A DNA stretch of 9,669 nt from an uncultured bacterium. Its GTDB lineage: Bacteria; Bacillota; Clostridia; Lachnospirales; Lachnospiraceae. The stretch is taken from positions 1 through 9,669 of the forward strand of contig CAMUHA010000131.1 of the NCBI GenBank assembly GCA_947088515.1, written 5' to 3'. Every line of letters begins with the position of its first letter. Position 1 is the stretch's first letter. The position numbers were made by a program, and so were the translations under genes. The notes beneath the pieces were generated by a model. It was not told the DNA's origin. It was given only the letters and a program-made list of their open reading frames with translations, and ran no database searches. This document shows, piece by piece, positions 1-6,493 of this stretch.

Positions 1-102
1 GAGATATATTAAATTCCAATCAATTCATGCTTTCCACACCATCGACAACAAAAAAATATGCTACCCTAAATAGCCTTAAATTTAATAATACTTAATTTCA
101 AA

Positions 103-735
103 TTAGAGACTCCACATGTTATCACTCTGATATCGTTTTTTATCGCATAGAATCCATTCATCCAGTGTCAGGGGGGTATAGTCGGAAAACATGCAGAAAC
201 AGTTAATCATATGACAGGGAATGTTTCGTATATTGCCCTGTCTGTCGGTTGTGACTGTCTGTCGGGTTATTTCCTGAAACTGTCGGATTAATTTTTCATC
301 CTGGGTGTTGTGGACATGACCATAAAGCATATAAGTTTTAGGATTTCCGTCTGTATCCAACCGGTACTGTCCGTTATAGCACATAATCGGATAATGGCAG
401 AGTATTACTTTCCGCTTATTGTCGGACAATTCCTCATATGGTTTAATCCAGGTAAAGCGATTTAAGGCCACATCTTTATTTTTTAAAAATTTGTCATGAT
501 TTCCCTGAATCAGATGCAGCTTTCCTTTCAGCCGATTTAGAAGAAGATTGGTCTGGTCAGCATTCCCCCATGACAAATCGCCGAGAATGATTACTTCATC
601 ATTTTTCCGGACTTTCTTGTTCCATTTCTGTATCATATATTCATTCATTTGTTCCACACTTTCAAAGTTGCGGTGGTCCATAGAGTGATTCATGTCAGTG
701 TGGTAAAAATGTAAATCTGCAATATAGTATCTCAA
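103..735 (-). CDS. Calcineurin-like metallophosphoesterase family protein
   Basis: Predicted 210-residue cytosolic metal-dependent phosphoesterase; the substrate cannot be told. The dinuclear-metal motifs of the calcineurin-like superfamily appear in order: D7-L-H9 at the N-terminus, GDLSWG with D53, GNHD at 78-81 (N79, H80), H114 in LCHYP, and GHVH at 139-142. The length fits the small single-domain members found in Clostridia and phages. There is no signal peptide or membrane segment. The start is TTG (caa at 733-735 on the plus strand), preceded by an AAAGAGG ribosome binding site about 7 nt upstream; no ATG lies in frame nearby. It is transcribed away from the ABC genes and has its own promoter, so it is probably a separate unit. 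The family call is firm; the physiological role is open (phosphomonoester, phosphodiester or nucleotide hydrolysis are all possible). Confidence 0.9.
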   Translation of the reverse strand: MRYYIADLHFYHTDMNHSMDHRNFESVEQMNEYMIQKWNKKVRKNDEVIILGDLSWGNADQTNLLLNRLKGKLHLIQGNHDKFLKNKDVALNRFTWIKPYEELSDNKRKVILCHYPIMCYNGQYRLDTDGNPKTYMLYGHVHNTQDEKLIRQFQEITRQTVTTDRQGNIRNIPCHMINCFCMFSDYTPLTLDEWILCDKKRYQSDNMWSL

Positions 736-767
736 TTTATTACCTCTTTGTGTTATGAAATAACTTT

Positions 768-796
768 ATCATAGTATTGGCAATAATAGTTGTCAA
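768..796 (-). promoter_or_regulatory. Sigma-A promoter of the metallophosphoesterase gene
   Basis: On the minus strand, TTGACA (plus 791-796) is separated by exactly 17 bp from TATGAT (plus 768-773), a 6/6 and 5/6 match to consensus. Transcription should start near 761, giving a short leader of about 25 nt before the TTG start. Confidence 0.75.
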
Positions 797-800
797 CTAT
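786..800. promoter_or_regulatory. Palindromic operator candidate ATAGTTGTCAACTAT
   Basis: A perfect inverted repeat with 7-bp arms around a central T covers the whole -35 hexamer of the minus-strand promoter. A repressor bound here would block that promoter. The AGTTG-N-CAACT core resembles operators of MarR-family repressors, but no MarR gene lies in the window, so the binding protein is inferred only by type. Confidence 0.45.
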
Positions 801-852
801 CACTATTTTGGGCGACATTACTGTAGAAGTGTCTGTGAAAACAGGTATGGAA

Positions 853-881
853 TTGACAGTGTGTTTTTGGCATGGTAGTAT
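853..881 (+). promoter_or_regulatory. Sigma-A promoter of the first ABC exporter operon
   Basis: TTGACA (853-858), a 17-bp spacer, then TAGTAT (876-881) with a TG dinucleotide one base upstream (extended -10). The expected start is near 888, leaving a leader of about 120 nt before the permease start at 1008. The intergenic stretch 736-1007 holds this promoter, the divergent promoter of the phosphoesterase gene and a leader hairpin, but no convincing gene. Confidence 0.65.
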
Positions 882-930
882 AGTTTATAGACAGACAGTC
901 GGTTTATGGAAGCTAAAGTGGAAAAGTGAA

Positions 931-948
931 AAGTTTGAAAGCAAACTT
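931..948 (+). other. Leader hairpin in the 5' UTR of the permease gene
   Basis: AAGTTTG (931-937), loop AAAG, CAAACTT (942-948): a perfect 7-bp stem with a 4-nt loop, roughly 45 nt after the predicted transcription start. No run of T follows, so it is not an intrinsic terminator. It could affect mRNA stability or translation; no function is demonstrated. Confidence 0.35.
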
Positions 949-1007
949 CCAAACCCGTTGTTGGTGCAGTATCACAGGAATTGTATGCGATATGTGAGGA
1001 TTTAGAC

Positions 1008-3326
1008 ATGATTAAAAAGTTGATATGGAATGATATTAAACATAATAAACTCTCTTGTGCAGCATCTGTATTTTTTATGGCTGTTTCGGCGATGTTGCTG
1101 GTCCTTACGGTTTTGCTTATTTTTAGTCTGACAAGCGCAATAGATTGCCTGATGGAAAAAGCAAAGGTTCCTGATTATATGCAGATGCACACAGAAAGTC
1201 AAAAAGTCACAGAGCTTTTTGATACGTGGATATTGGATATTTCCCGTTTTGTCAGAGAACATAAGGAAATCAGTCAATGGCAGATTTGCCGTTTCTTAAA
1301 TTTGGATAACAGCCATATCTCGCTTGGCGGCCGGAACTTTGCAGGAAATACCCAGGATAATGGACTTTGTGTGCAGGGAAAGGGGTTTGACTATCTTCTT
1401 GATACCGGAAACAAAATACCAGAGGTATCGCCAGGGGAAGTTTATGTTCCTGTCTGTTACCGGAATCAGTACAATTTGTCAGTTGGCGACAGCATGGTCA
1501 TTGGGGATGTTTTGGTAAGCGGGGAAATGGCGGCGCCTGGAGGCGCTGGTAAAACTGGAAGGCTGGAGCTTGTGATTGTAGGTTTTATCAGGGATGCACA
1601 GATGAATTCCATGATGGCATCCTCAAAACGCTTTCTTGTCAATGAGGAAGACTATGAAAAAGTAAGAACATTTGATAATGTACAGGAAGAATATCTGATT
1701 GAGTTTTTATTGCAGGAGGGTACGGATATAAATTTATTTGCAGCATCTTATTCGGCCGCAAATCTTCCGGCAAACGGTCCGGTAATTACGAGGGAGCTGG
1801 TACGGATGATGAATGCCTTGTCAGATGGTACGATGATTTTTGTCCTTTTTCTTGTAAGTGTTGTTGTTCTGGCGATATCTATGCTTTGCATCCGTTTTAT
1901 GTGTCTGGTGCAAATGGAGAGGGAACGGAAGGAAGCGGGGATGCTTAAGGCGCTTGGCATAGGTAGGGGACAGATTCGGCGGATTTATTTTGCAAAGTAT
2001 ATTTTATTTTCCGGCTGTGGGGCGATAATGGGATTATTGGCAGCAGGGGGGCTGAAGGCGCCTTTGGTTAGGCAGCTGCATGAGCTGTATGGTATATCGG
2101 AAGACAGCTTAAAATCAGCAGTGTGTTCATTTCTGGCAGCGCTTTTTGTTGAGGGAATCATTCTGTTTTCTATTAGATGTTCTTTAAAAAAAATGGAAAA
2201 GCTTTCTGCGCTGGAAGCGTTGTTTCTGACTAAGGAGGAAAAAACTGGCACAGGACAGTATTTAATTATTGGACTTATGAGCGCCGCTTGTACGTTTATG
2301 GCGCTTATACCGCAAAATCTGTATAACACTATGTCTGCGCCTGAATTTGTAACCTATATGGGAATTGGAGGTGGGGAAATCCGGCTGGATGTGCGTCAGA
2401 TGGAAGATATTGATAAGACCACAGAACAGATTGTTATGACACTCAAACAGGATATGCAGGTTGAAAAATACGCTGAATTAAGGACGAAATCCTGTCTGGT
2501 GGTTCTGCCAGGTGGACAAAAGGGGTATCTGACTGTAGAAACAGGCGGTCATAGTATATTTCCAATAGATATGCAGGAAGGAATATTGCCAAAGGCGCAG
2601 GGGGAGATTGCTTTGTCTGCAATGAATGCAGAAGAAATGGGAATGAATGTTGGAGATACAATATGTCTTATAGTGGATGGAGAGGAAACAGATTATATTG
2701 TCTGTGGCATCTATTCTGATATTACAAATGGGGGAAAGACTGCAAAAGCCCTTGATATTAGCGGCGATGCGCCAACAATATGGAGTGTTTTGTATGTTAG
2801 TTTAAAAGAATCTGAAGAGAAAGAACAGTGGATGGAACGGTACAGACAGATGGGAGCAGGCGTTACGGACATTGCAGATTATGTAAGGGATACCTATGGA
2901 CAGACCCTTTCACAGCTTCACCGGGCTTCATGGCTGGCAAGGGGAATTGCCATGCTTATAATAGTTATGGTGGCAGTATTGTTTATGCGGCTGATTGTGG
3001 AAAAAAGACGTTATACAATTTCGTTGCATAAAGCTTTGGGATTTACCAGTAAGGACCTGAAAAAGGTATATTTTGTAAAAGGTTTTATCCCTGTTGCGGC
3101 AGGGAGCATAGTGGGGATTTTTGCCGGAAATTTATCTGGGGAGAGTCTATGCGGATTGGTATTAAAGTCTTTTGGGGCAGATGGGTTCCGGTTTGTGGTT
3201 TCCTGGGGGCAGGTATTTTGGTGGATGACGCTATACCTTTTAGGCCCGGCGGTATTGGCTATCCTGGCAGGCATTTCAGAAATTGGGCAGGTGAAAGCTT
3301 ATGAGTGTTGTAACAGGTATGAGTAG
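1008..3326 (+). CDS. ABC transporter permease, FtsX/MacB type (two FtsX domains)
   Basis: A 772-residue membrane protein that should form the channel or mechanotransmission part of an ABC exporter with the ATPase encoded next. About eight membrane segments are visible: roughly 21-44, 274-297, 328-348, 370-390, 417-436, 643-663, 688-708 and 735-757. Large extracytoplasmic domains lie at about 45-270 and 440-640. Each half carries an FtsX core with the cytoplasmic coupling motif LKALGIGRGQIRR (313-325) or HKALGFTSKDLKK (674-686). This duplicated layout fits LolE/YtrF-like permeases and not the 10-TM BceB form. The ATG at 1008 is chosen because GAGGA (996-1000) lies 7 nt upstream; a TTG at 981 would add nine residues but has no good ribosome binding site. 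The permease gene precedes its ATPase, which is the less common order. Export of a lipid, peptide or drug is likely; the substrate is unknown. Confidence 0.9.
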   Translation: MIKKLIWNDIKHNKLSCAASVFFMAVSAMLLVLTVLLIFSLTSAIDCLMEKAKVPDYMQMHTESQKVTELFDTWILDISRFVREHKEISQWQICRFLNLDNSHISLGGRNFAGNTQDNGLCVQGKGFDYLLDTGNKIPEVSPGEVYVPVCYRNQYNLSVGDSMVIGDVLVSGEMAAPGGAGKTGRLELVIVGFIRDAQMNSMMASSKRFLVNEEDYEKVRTFDNVQEEYLIEFLLQEGTDINLFAASYSAANLPANGPVITRELVRMMNALSDGTMIFVLFLVSVVVLAISMLCIRFMCLVQMERERKEAGMLKALGIGRGQIRRIYFAKYILFSGCGAIMGLLAAGGLKAPLVRQLHELYGISEDSLKSAVCSFLAALFVEGIILFSIRCSLKKMEKLSALEALFLTKEEKTGTGQYLIIGLMSAACTFMALIPQNLYNTMSAPEFVTYMGIGGGEIRLDVRQMEDIDKTTEQIVMTLKQDMQVEKYAELRTKSCLVVLPGGQKGYLTVETGGHSIFPIDMQEGILPKAQGEIALSAMNAEEMGMNVGDTICLIVDGEETDYIVCGIYSDITNGGKTAKALDISGDAPTIWSVLYVSLKESEEKEQWMERYRQMGAGVTDIADYVRDTYGQTLSQLHRASWLARGIAMLIIVMVAVLFMRLIVEKRRYTISLHKALGFTSKDLKKVYFVKGFIPVAAGSIVGIFAGNLSGESLCGLVLKSFGADGFRFVVSWGQVFWWMTLYLLGPAVLAILAGISEIGQVKAYECCNRYE

Positions 3327-3350
3327 GGTTTTAGGGAGGAGTCAGATATC

Positions 3351-4097
3351 ATGGACAGATTGCTTGAGGTGGAAAATTTAAGTAAAGGTCAGATACTTCA
3401 TGAGGTTTCTTTTGTAATGGGACTGGGAGAGATGTTGGGGATTATGGGGCCTTCAGGCTCTGGAAAGTCTACCCTTTTGTATAATGTTGCAGGAATGGAC
3501 CATCCCTCTGGCGGCAGGGTCTGGCTGAAGGATACGGAGATTACCAAACTGACCGGAGATGAAAAGGCAAAGCTTAGGCTGCATCGTATGGGCTTTGTAT
3601 TCCAGCAGATGAACATGATGGCAAATTTGAATATTCTGGACAATATATTGTTGCCTGTCATGTGGGCAAATAAGGGCACTGGTAGAAAACAGAAGGCGAA
3701 ACTGTTAATGGAGGCTAAGGCGCTAATGCAGAAGCTTTCTATTGCCGGTCTGGAGGAACGGAATATTACACAGGTTTCAGGGGGGCAGCTCCAGCGGGCA
3801 TGTATCTGCAGGAGTATGATGAATAGACCTGAAATTTTGTTTGCGGATGAGCCTACGGGCGCTTTGAACAAAAGCGCTGCACAGGGAGTTATGGCGGAGC
3901 TTGTCAGGATTAATCAGGAAGGAACGGCGGTTTTGATGGTGACACATGACAGTAAGGTTGCCAGTAACTGTGACAGGATTTTGTATCTTTTAGATGGCCG
4001 GATTTGCGGAGAGTTGATGCTGGGAAAACCAGCAGCTGGCATGGACAGGCGGCGGGAAGAAACGGTAAACAGATGGCTTATGAAGATGGGATGGTAA
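3351..4097 (+). CDS. ABC transporter ATP-binding protein (LolD/MacB/BceA-like)
   Basis: A 248-residue cytosolic ATPase partner of the preceding permease. All nucleotide-binding motifs are intact: Walker A GPSGSGKST at 33-41, Q-loop FQQ at 84-86, signature SGGQLQR at 143-149, Walker B ILFADEP at 162-168 with catalytic E167, and switch H199 in VTHD. The D-loop reads GALNKS with Asn where many ABC proteins have Asp; this variant is, to my knowledge, common in BceA-like ATPases and does not indicate inactivity. A C-terminal tail of about 30 residues ends in the conserved-looking WLMKMGW. The gene starts 24 bp after the permease stop, behind AGGGAGGA (3333-3340), so the two are co-transcribed. No T-rich terminator of its own is obvious on the plus strand; the hairpin at 4134-4160 may partly serve. 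Confidence 0.95.
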   Translation: MDRLLEVENLSKGQILHEVSFVMGLGEMLGIMGPSGSGKSTLLYNVAGMDHPSGGRVWLKDTEITKLTGDEKAKLRLHRMGFVFQQMNMMANLNILDNILLPVMWANKGTGRKQKAKLLMEAKALMQKLSIAGLEERNITQVSGGQLQRACICRSMMNRPEILFADEPTGALNKSAAQGVMAELVRINQEGTAVLMVTHDSKVASNCDRILYLLDGRICGELMLGKPAAGMDRRREETVNRWLMKMGW

Positions 4098-4128
4098 TTA
4101 TGCTGTGGCTTATAAGGTTTTTAACATC

Positions 4129-4160
4129 AAAAAACGGGCTGTCAAAACATGGCAGCCCGT
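4129..4160 (-). terminator. Intrinsic terminator of the secreted-protein gene
   Basis: ACGGGCTGTC (4134-4143) pairs with GGCAGCCCGT (4151-4160), ten pairs with one G-T wobble and a 7-nt loop. On the minus strand the stem is followed directly by TTTTTT (plus 4129-4134), the classic form, and it lies 34 nt after the stop codon at 4194. On the plus strand the tail is AAATTTG, so it is probably a poorer terminator for the convergent ABC operon, though it may work in both directions. Confidence 0.85.
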
Positions 4161-4193
4161 AAATTTGCACTTGGTATTTAAATTTTTGGTAAA

Positions 4194-4862
4194 TTACTGA
4201 ACTTCAATAAATGCCAGAACGCCTACAGATGTTAAATCAACTACTACATGGTCGTCTCTTATTTCTGCAACGCCAACGCTGACCCACTGGTTATCAACAT
4301 ATTGGAAGACCTGAACATTGCTGCCAGTTTTTACGCCAGGCATATAGAAATTTGCAGTTGCTGTTCCAAAGCTGACAGTGGTTTTGATGTCTACAACATT
4401 CATTACTTTTCCGCCTAAAGCAGAAGCCTGCGACTTTGCATAGGTAACATAGGCAGGTAAAGGTTTTTGAACGGAAAGGGTTACGTTGCTTGCCTGTCCG
4501 TCAATTACAACTCCGCCGCCCTGTGCAACTGGGGTGACATCATCAAGGCCGGGAACTTCCATAACAGTGTTGTTCATATATTCGCCAATGCTTTTTCCCT
4601 CAGCCTCTGCGCCAAACCAGACTTCCTGGGAAACGCCAGCTTCTACTATTGCGCGTACAAGCTCTGCAGATTCGCGGCTGATGATTTCCTGTCTGATTTC
4701 TTCTTTTTCTCTTTCTTCTCTTGCTTCACGCTCTGCTTCTGTCTCTACTATTGAGTTGCCAGATACGGATACTGCGCCAGAGGGCGCTGCAGATACAACT
4801 GTACAGGTGCCTATGGTCATGACTCCTGCCAATAATAATGGTAAAATTTTCTTTGCTTTCAT
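4194..4862 (-). CDS. Secreted protein of unknown function with signal peptide and charged helix
   Basis: A 222-residue exported protein that I do not recognise. Residues 1-26 form a Sec signal peptide: positive MKAKK, hydrophobic core LPLLLAGVMTIG, and cleavage probably around the VSAA site at 23-26. C20 is preceded by Thr, so the lipobox rule fails and a lipoprotein is unlikely. Residues about 41-68 are rich in Glu and Arg and predict a charged helix, possibly a coiled coil. The C-terminal part (about 125-222) is rich in beta-forming residues, with FYMPGVKTG and VFQYVDNQWVSVG, and ends in VLAFIEVQ, suggesting a small beta domain. There is no LPXTG or membrane anchor. The ribosome binding site AGGAGG (plus 4874-4879) lies 11 nt before the ATG. 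The gene has its own promoter and terminator and points toward the first ABC operon. A cell-envelope or extracellular role is inferred only from export and context. Confidence 0.85.
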   Translation of the reverse strand: MKAKKILPLLLAGVMTIGTCTVVSAAPSGAVSVSGNSIVETEAEREAREEREKEEIRQEIISRESAELVRAIVEAGVSQEVWFGAEAEGKSIGEYMNNTVMEVPGLDDVTPVAQGGGVVIDGQASNVTLSVQKPLPAYVTYAKSQASALGGKVMNVVDIKTTVSFGTATANFYMPGVKTGSNVQVFQYVDNQWVSVGVAEIRDDHVVVDLTSVGVLAFIEVQ

Positions 4863-4940
4863 AATTAAATATGCCTCCTGCTAAATAGAATTGCCAAATG
4901 TGGTGATATTATTAAGTGCAAAAATTTCTTAATATGCCAT

Positions 4941-4969
4941 ATTATATCTCTAAAAAGATTTTTTTTCAA
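4941..4969 (-). promoter_or_regulatory. Sigma-A promoter of the secreted-protein gene
   Basis: On the minus strand, TTGAAA (plus 4964-4969; 5/6) lies 17 bp from a perfect TATAAT (plus 4941-4946). The expected start is near 4934, giving a leader of about 72 nt. The very AT-rich surroundings fit a strong housekeeping promoter. Confidence 0.7.
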
Positions 4970-5019
4970 TATAATATAGAAAACAAATTCTAATGACAAT
5001 TTTTTATTTTATTATAAAA

Positions 5020-5080
5020 GCTTATCAGTCAGTCTTTGCAAACTGAATATCAAGGCAATATAGAGGCTGACTGGAAAAGC
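5020..5080. repeat. Long imperfect inverted repeat upstream of tetR
   Basis: CAGTCAG (5026-5032) is an exact inverted match to CTGACTG (5067-5073). Pairing extends outward through GCTT (5020-5023) with AAGC (5077-5080), across a small internal loop, and inward to about 5038/5061 with wobbles, giving a stem of roughly 18 pairs around a 22-nt loop. A run of six T follows at 5085-5090. The right arm overlaps the likely -35 of tetR. It could be an operator dyad for autoregulation or an RNA structure; the sequence does not decide. Confidence 0.45.
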
Positions 5081-5100
5081 ATTGTTTTTTGTGGTATAAT
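5072..5100 (+). promoter_or_regulatory. Extended -10 promoter of tetR
   Basis: TGGTATAAT (5092-5100) is a perfect -10 with the extended TGn element; TGGAAA (5072-5077; 4/6) sits 17 bp upstream as a moderate -35. The expected start is near 5107. The intergenic stretch 4863-5143 holds this promoter, the divergent promoter of the secreted-protein gene and an inverted repeat; no further gene is seen. Confidence 0.6.
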
Positions 5101-5143
5101 TTGTTACTGCTTATACATTTTGCTTTGATACAGGAGGAAAAGA

Positions 5144-5707
5144 ATGCCACCAAAGGCTAAATTTACAAGAAATGAAATTATTGAAAAAGCGCTTGATATT
5201 GTAAGGAAAGAGGGAATGGCAGCTCTGACGGCAAGGGAGCTTGGTGAGAGACTGGGCAGTTCTTCAAGGCCTATATTTACTGTTTTTGCCAATATGCAGG
5301 AGGTTACATGGGAGACGCTAAAGGAAGCGAAGAAGATTTATAAGGGGTATGTGGAAAGAGGACTTGGGGAGAAAATGGCGTTTAAAGGGGTTGGGATGGA
5401 GTATATCCGTTTTGCCAGGCAGGAACCGAAGCTTTTCCAGATACTTTTTATGTCGGAAAATGAAACAGAGCCGGGGATTGTGAATGTGCTGCCAATTTTA
5501 GATGAAAATTATGATAAAATTCTTGCCTCTGTTAAAGAGCCACATCATTTAAGTGAGGAAAAAGCATTGAGGCTCTACAGACATTTGTGGGTATATACTC
5601 ATGGAATAGCATCTTTGTGTGCAACAAAGGTCTGTGCTTTTTCGGAGGATGAAATAAATACAATGATGACGGAAGTGTTTCTAAGCATACTTAAGGAGGT
5701 ACAGTAA
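5144..5707 (+). CDS. TetR/AcrR family transcriptional regulator
   Basis: A 187-residue dimeric DNA-binding regulator, probably a repressor released by a small ligand. The N-terminal TetR helix-turn-helix covers about 8-55: TRNEIIEKALDIVRKEG, then LTARELGERLG, then the recognition helix region SSSRPIFTVFANMQEV. The rest is a helical ligand-binding and dimerisation domain, with the WVYTHGIASL segment (149-158) seen in many clostridial members. The ribosome binding site AGGAGG (about 5132-5137) lies 6 nt before the ATG. It directly precedes an ABC ATPase/permease pair whose strong promoter begins two bases after the tetR stop and carries a palindromic operator candidate, so control of that pair is the natural inference. 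The ligand is unknown. Confidence 0.92.
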   Translation: MPPKAKFTRNEIIEKALDIVRKEGMAALTARELGERLGSSSRPIFTVFANMQEVTWETLKEAKKIYKGYVERGLGEKMAFKGVGMEYIRFARQEPKLFQILFMSENETEPGIVNVLPILDENYDKILASVKEPHHLSEEKALRLYRHLWVYTHGIASLCATKVCAFSEDEINTMMTEVFLSILKEVQ

Positions 5708-5708
5708 C

Positions 5709-5737
5709 TTGACAGTATGTTTTATTGTTGCTATAAT
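5709..5737 (+). promoter_or_regulatory. Perfect consensus promoter of the second ABC exporter
   Basis: TTGACA (5709-5714), a 17-bp spacer and TATAAT (5732-5737) match the sigma-A consensus at 12 of 12 positions, and TGC just before the -10 adds the extended element. It begins one base after the tetR stop codon. An unregulated promoter of this quality would be very strong, which suggests it is normally held by a repressor. The expected start is near 5744. Confidence 0.85.
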
Positions 5738-5770
5738 TTAAAACGAATGTTGCAAAACAAATGTTTTAAA
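5737..5770. promoter_or_regulatory. Candidate TetR operator (34-bp dyad, two tandem boxes)
   Basis: TTTAAAAC (5737-5744) and GTTTTAAA (5763-5770) are exact inverted arms. Nested inside, TGTT (5748-5751) and AACA (5756-5759) share the same centre, giving 12 of 17 symmetric pairs. The same DNA can be read as two near-identical boxes, AAAACGAATGTT (5740-5751) and AAAACAAATGTT (5754-5765), 11/12 identical with a 14-bp period, each itself an AAC-N4-GTT palindrome. It covers the predicted transcription start right after the -10. Binding by the adjacent TetR protein is inferred. Confidence 0.6.
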
Positions 5771-5796
5771 TATATGGAGGGCGATAAACAGAGAAT

Positions 5797-6489
5797 ATGA
5801 TAGAAGTTAAAAATGTAAAAAAGTCATATGGCACAAAAGAAAATTCGAATCAGGTTTTAAAGGGAGTTTCCCTCACAATCAAAGATGAGGGATTTACGGT
5901 GATTCTGGGCCCCTCAGGTTCGGGAAAATCCACGCTGCTTAATGTAATATCAGGACTTGAATATCCTGACAGCGGCAATATATGCTATGACGGCAATGAT
6001 ATAAGCAGGCTTTCAGATGATAAGCTGACGGCCTTCCGTAAAGATAATGTGGGTTTTATCTTTCAGCAGTATTGTCTCATTCCCAGTTTGGATGTGGATA
6101 AAAATGTAAAGATGGGAGCTGACCTTGTAAGGAATAAAGAATACAGGCAGAGCATAGCAGCGGTAGGTCTTTCGGATAAGCTGCATAAGTATCCTTCAGA
6201 ACTTAGTGGAGGGGAGCAGCAGAGGGTCTGCGTGGCAAGGGCATTAGCCAAAAAGCCGAAGGTTCTGTTTCTGGATGAACCTACAGGAGCGCTGGATGAG
6301 GACACAGGACGCCTTGTGCTGGACTATATCAGCAGACTGCAAGGAAAGCTGAATTTTACGGTTATTATGGTGACTCATAATGAAAATATTGCAGATATGG
6401 CAGATATGGTAATCAGAATGAACAGTGGAAAGATTGTTAATACCGAGGAAGTGAAGATGCGCAAAACTGCATATGAGATAGGGTGGTGA
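5797..6489 (+). CDS. ABC transporter ATP-binding protein (MacB/LolD-like)
   Basis: A 230-residue cytosolic ATPase that should power the compact permease encoded next. Motifs are complete: Walker A GPSGSGKST at 38-46, Q-loop at Q90, signature SGGEQQR at 137-143, Walker B VLFLDEP at 156-162 with catalytic E161, D-loop GALDED, and H194 in VTHN. The C-terminus ends YEIGW, reminiscent of the end of the other ATPase in the window. The start is set by an in-frame TAA at 5785-5787, leaving ATG 5797. The best Shine-Dalgarno, GGAGG (5776-5780), is 16 nt away, longer than usual. An eight-codon frame from ATG 5774 ends in a TGA overlapping this start as ATGA. The permease starts 4 bp after the stop, so the two are co-expressed. 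Confidence 0.95.
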   Translation: MIEVKNVKKSYGTKENSNQVLKGVSLTIKDEGFTVILGPSGSGKSTLLNVISGLEYPDSGNICYDGNDISRLSDDKLTAFRKDNVGFIFQQYCLIPSLDVDKNVKMGADLVRNKEYRQSIAAVGLSDKLHKYPSELSGGEQQRVCVARALAKKPKVLFLDEPTGALDEDTGRLVLDYISRLQGKLNFTVIMVTHNENIADMADMVIRMNSGKIVNTEEVKMRKTAYEIGW

Positions 6490-6493
6490 GAGG

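Noticed and set aside
50..74. Possible terminator of the phosphoesterase gene: GCTA/TAGC stem with T7 on the minus strand
   Set aside because: The stem is only four A/T-containing pairs, too weak to call, although the T-run is well placed. The rest of 1-102 shows nothing else.
239..900. Repeated 11-mer GACAGACAGTC in the phosphoesterase gene (minus strand) and just after the -10 of the first ABC promoter (plus strand)
   Set aside because: It is a simple low-complexity motif inside coding sequence in one case, with no shared spacing or symmetry; probably chance.
790..1005. Open 71-codon plus-strand frame between the phosphoesterase gene and the permease gene
   Set aside because: It starts at a TTG without a ribosome binding site, lies over both promoters and the palindrome, and its composition does not look like a protein.
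981..1007. TTG start adding nine residues to the large permease
   Set aside because: It has no suitable Shine-Dalgarno, while ATG 1008 has GAGGA at 7 nt and begins with the expected short cytoplasmic segment before the first helix.
3864..3881. Asn for Asp in the D-loop (GALNKS) of the first ATPase as a sign of inactivity
   Set aside because: BceA-like ATPases commonly carry this form, and all other catalytic residues are intact.
4803..4862. Lipoprotein signal at C20 of the secreted protein
   Set aside because: The residues before Cys are I-G-T; Thr at -1 does not fit the lipobox, and a normal Sec cleavage site follows.
4467..4884. Two open plus-strand frames opposite the secreted-protein gene
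   Set aside because: They are antisense shadows; the minus-strand frame has a signal peptide, ribosome binding site, promoter and terminator.
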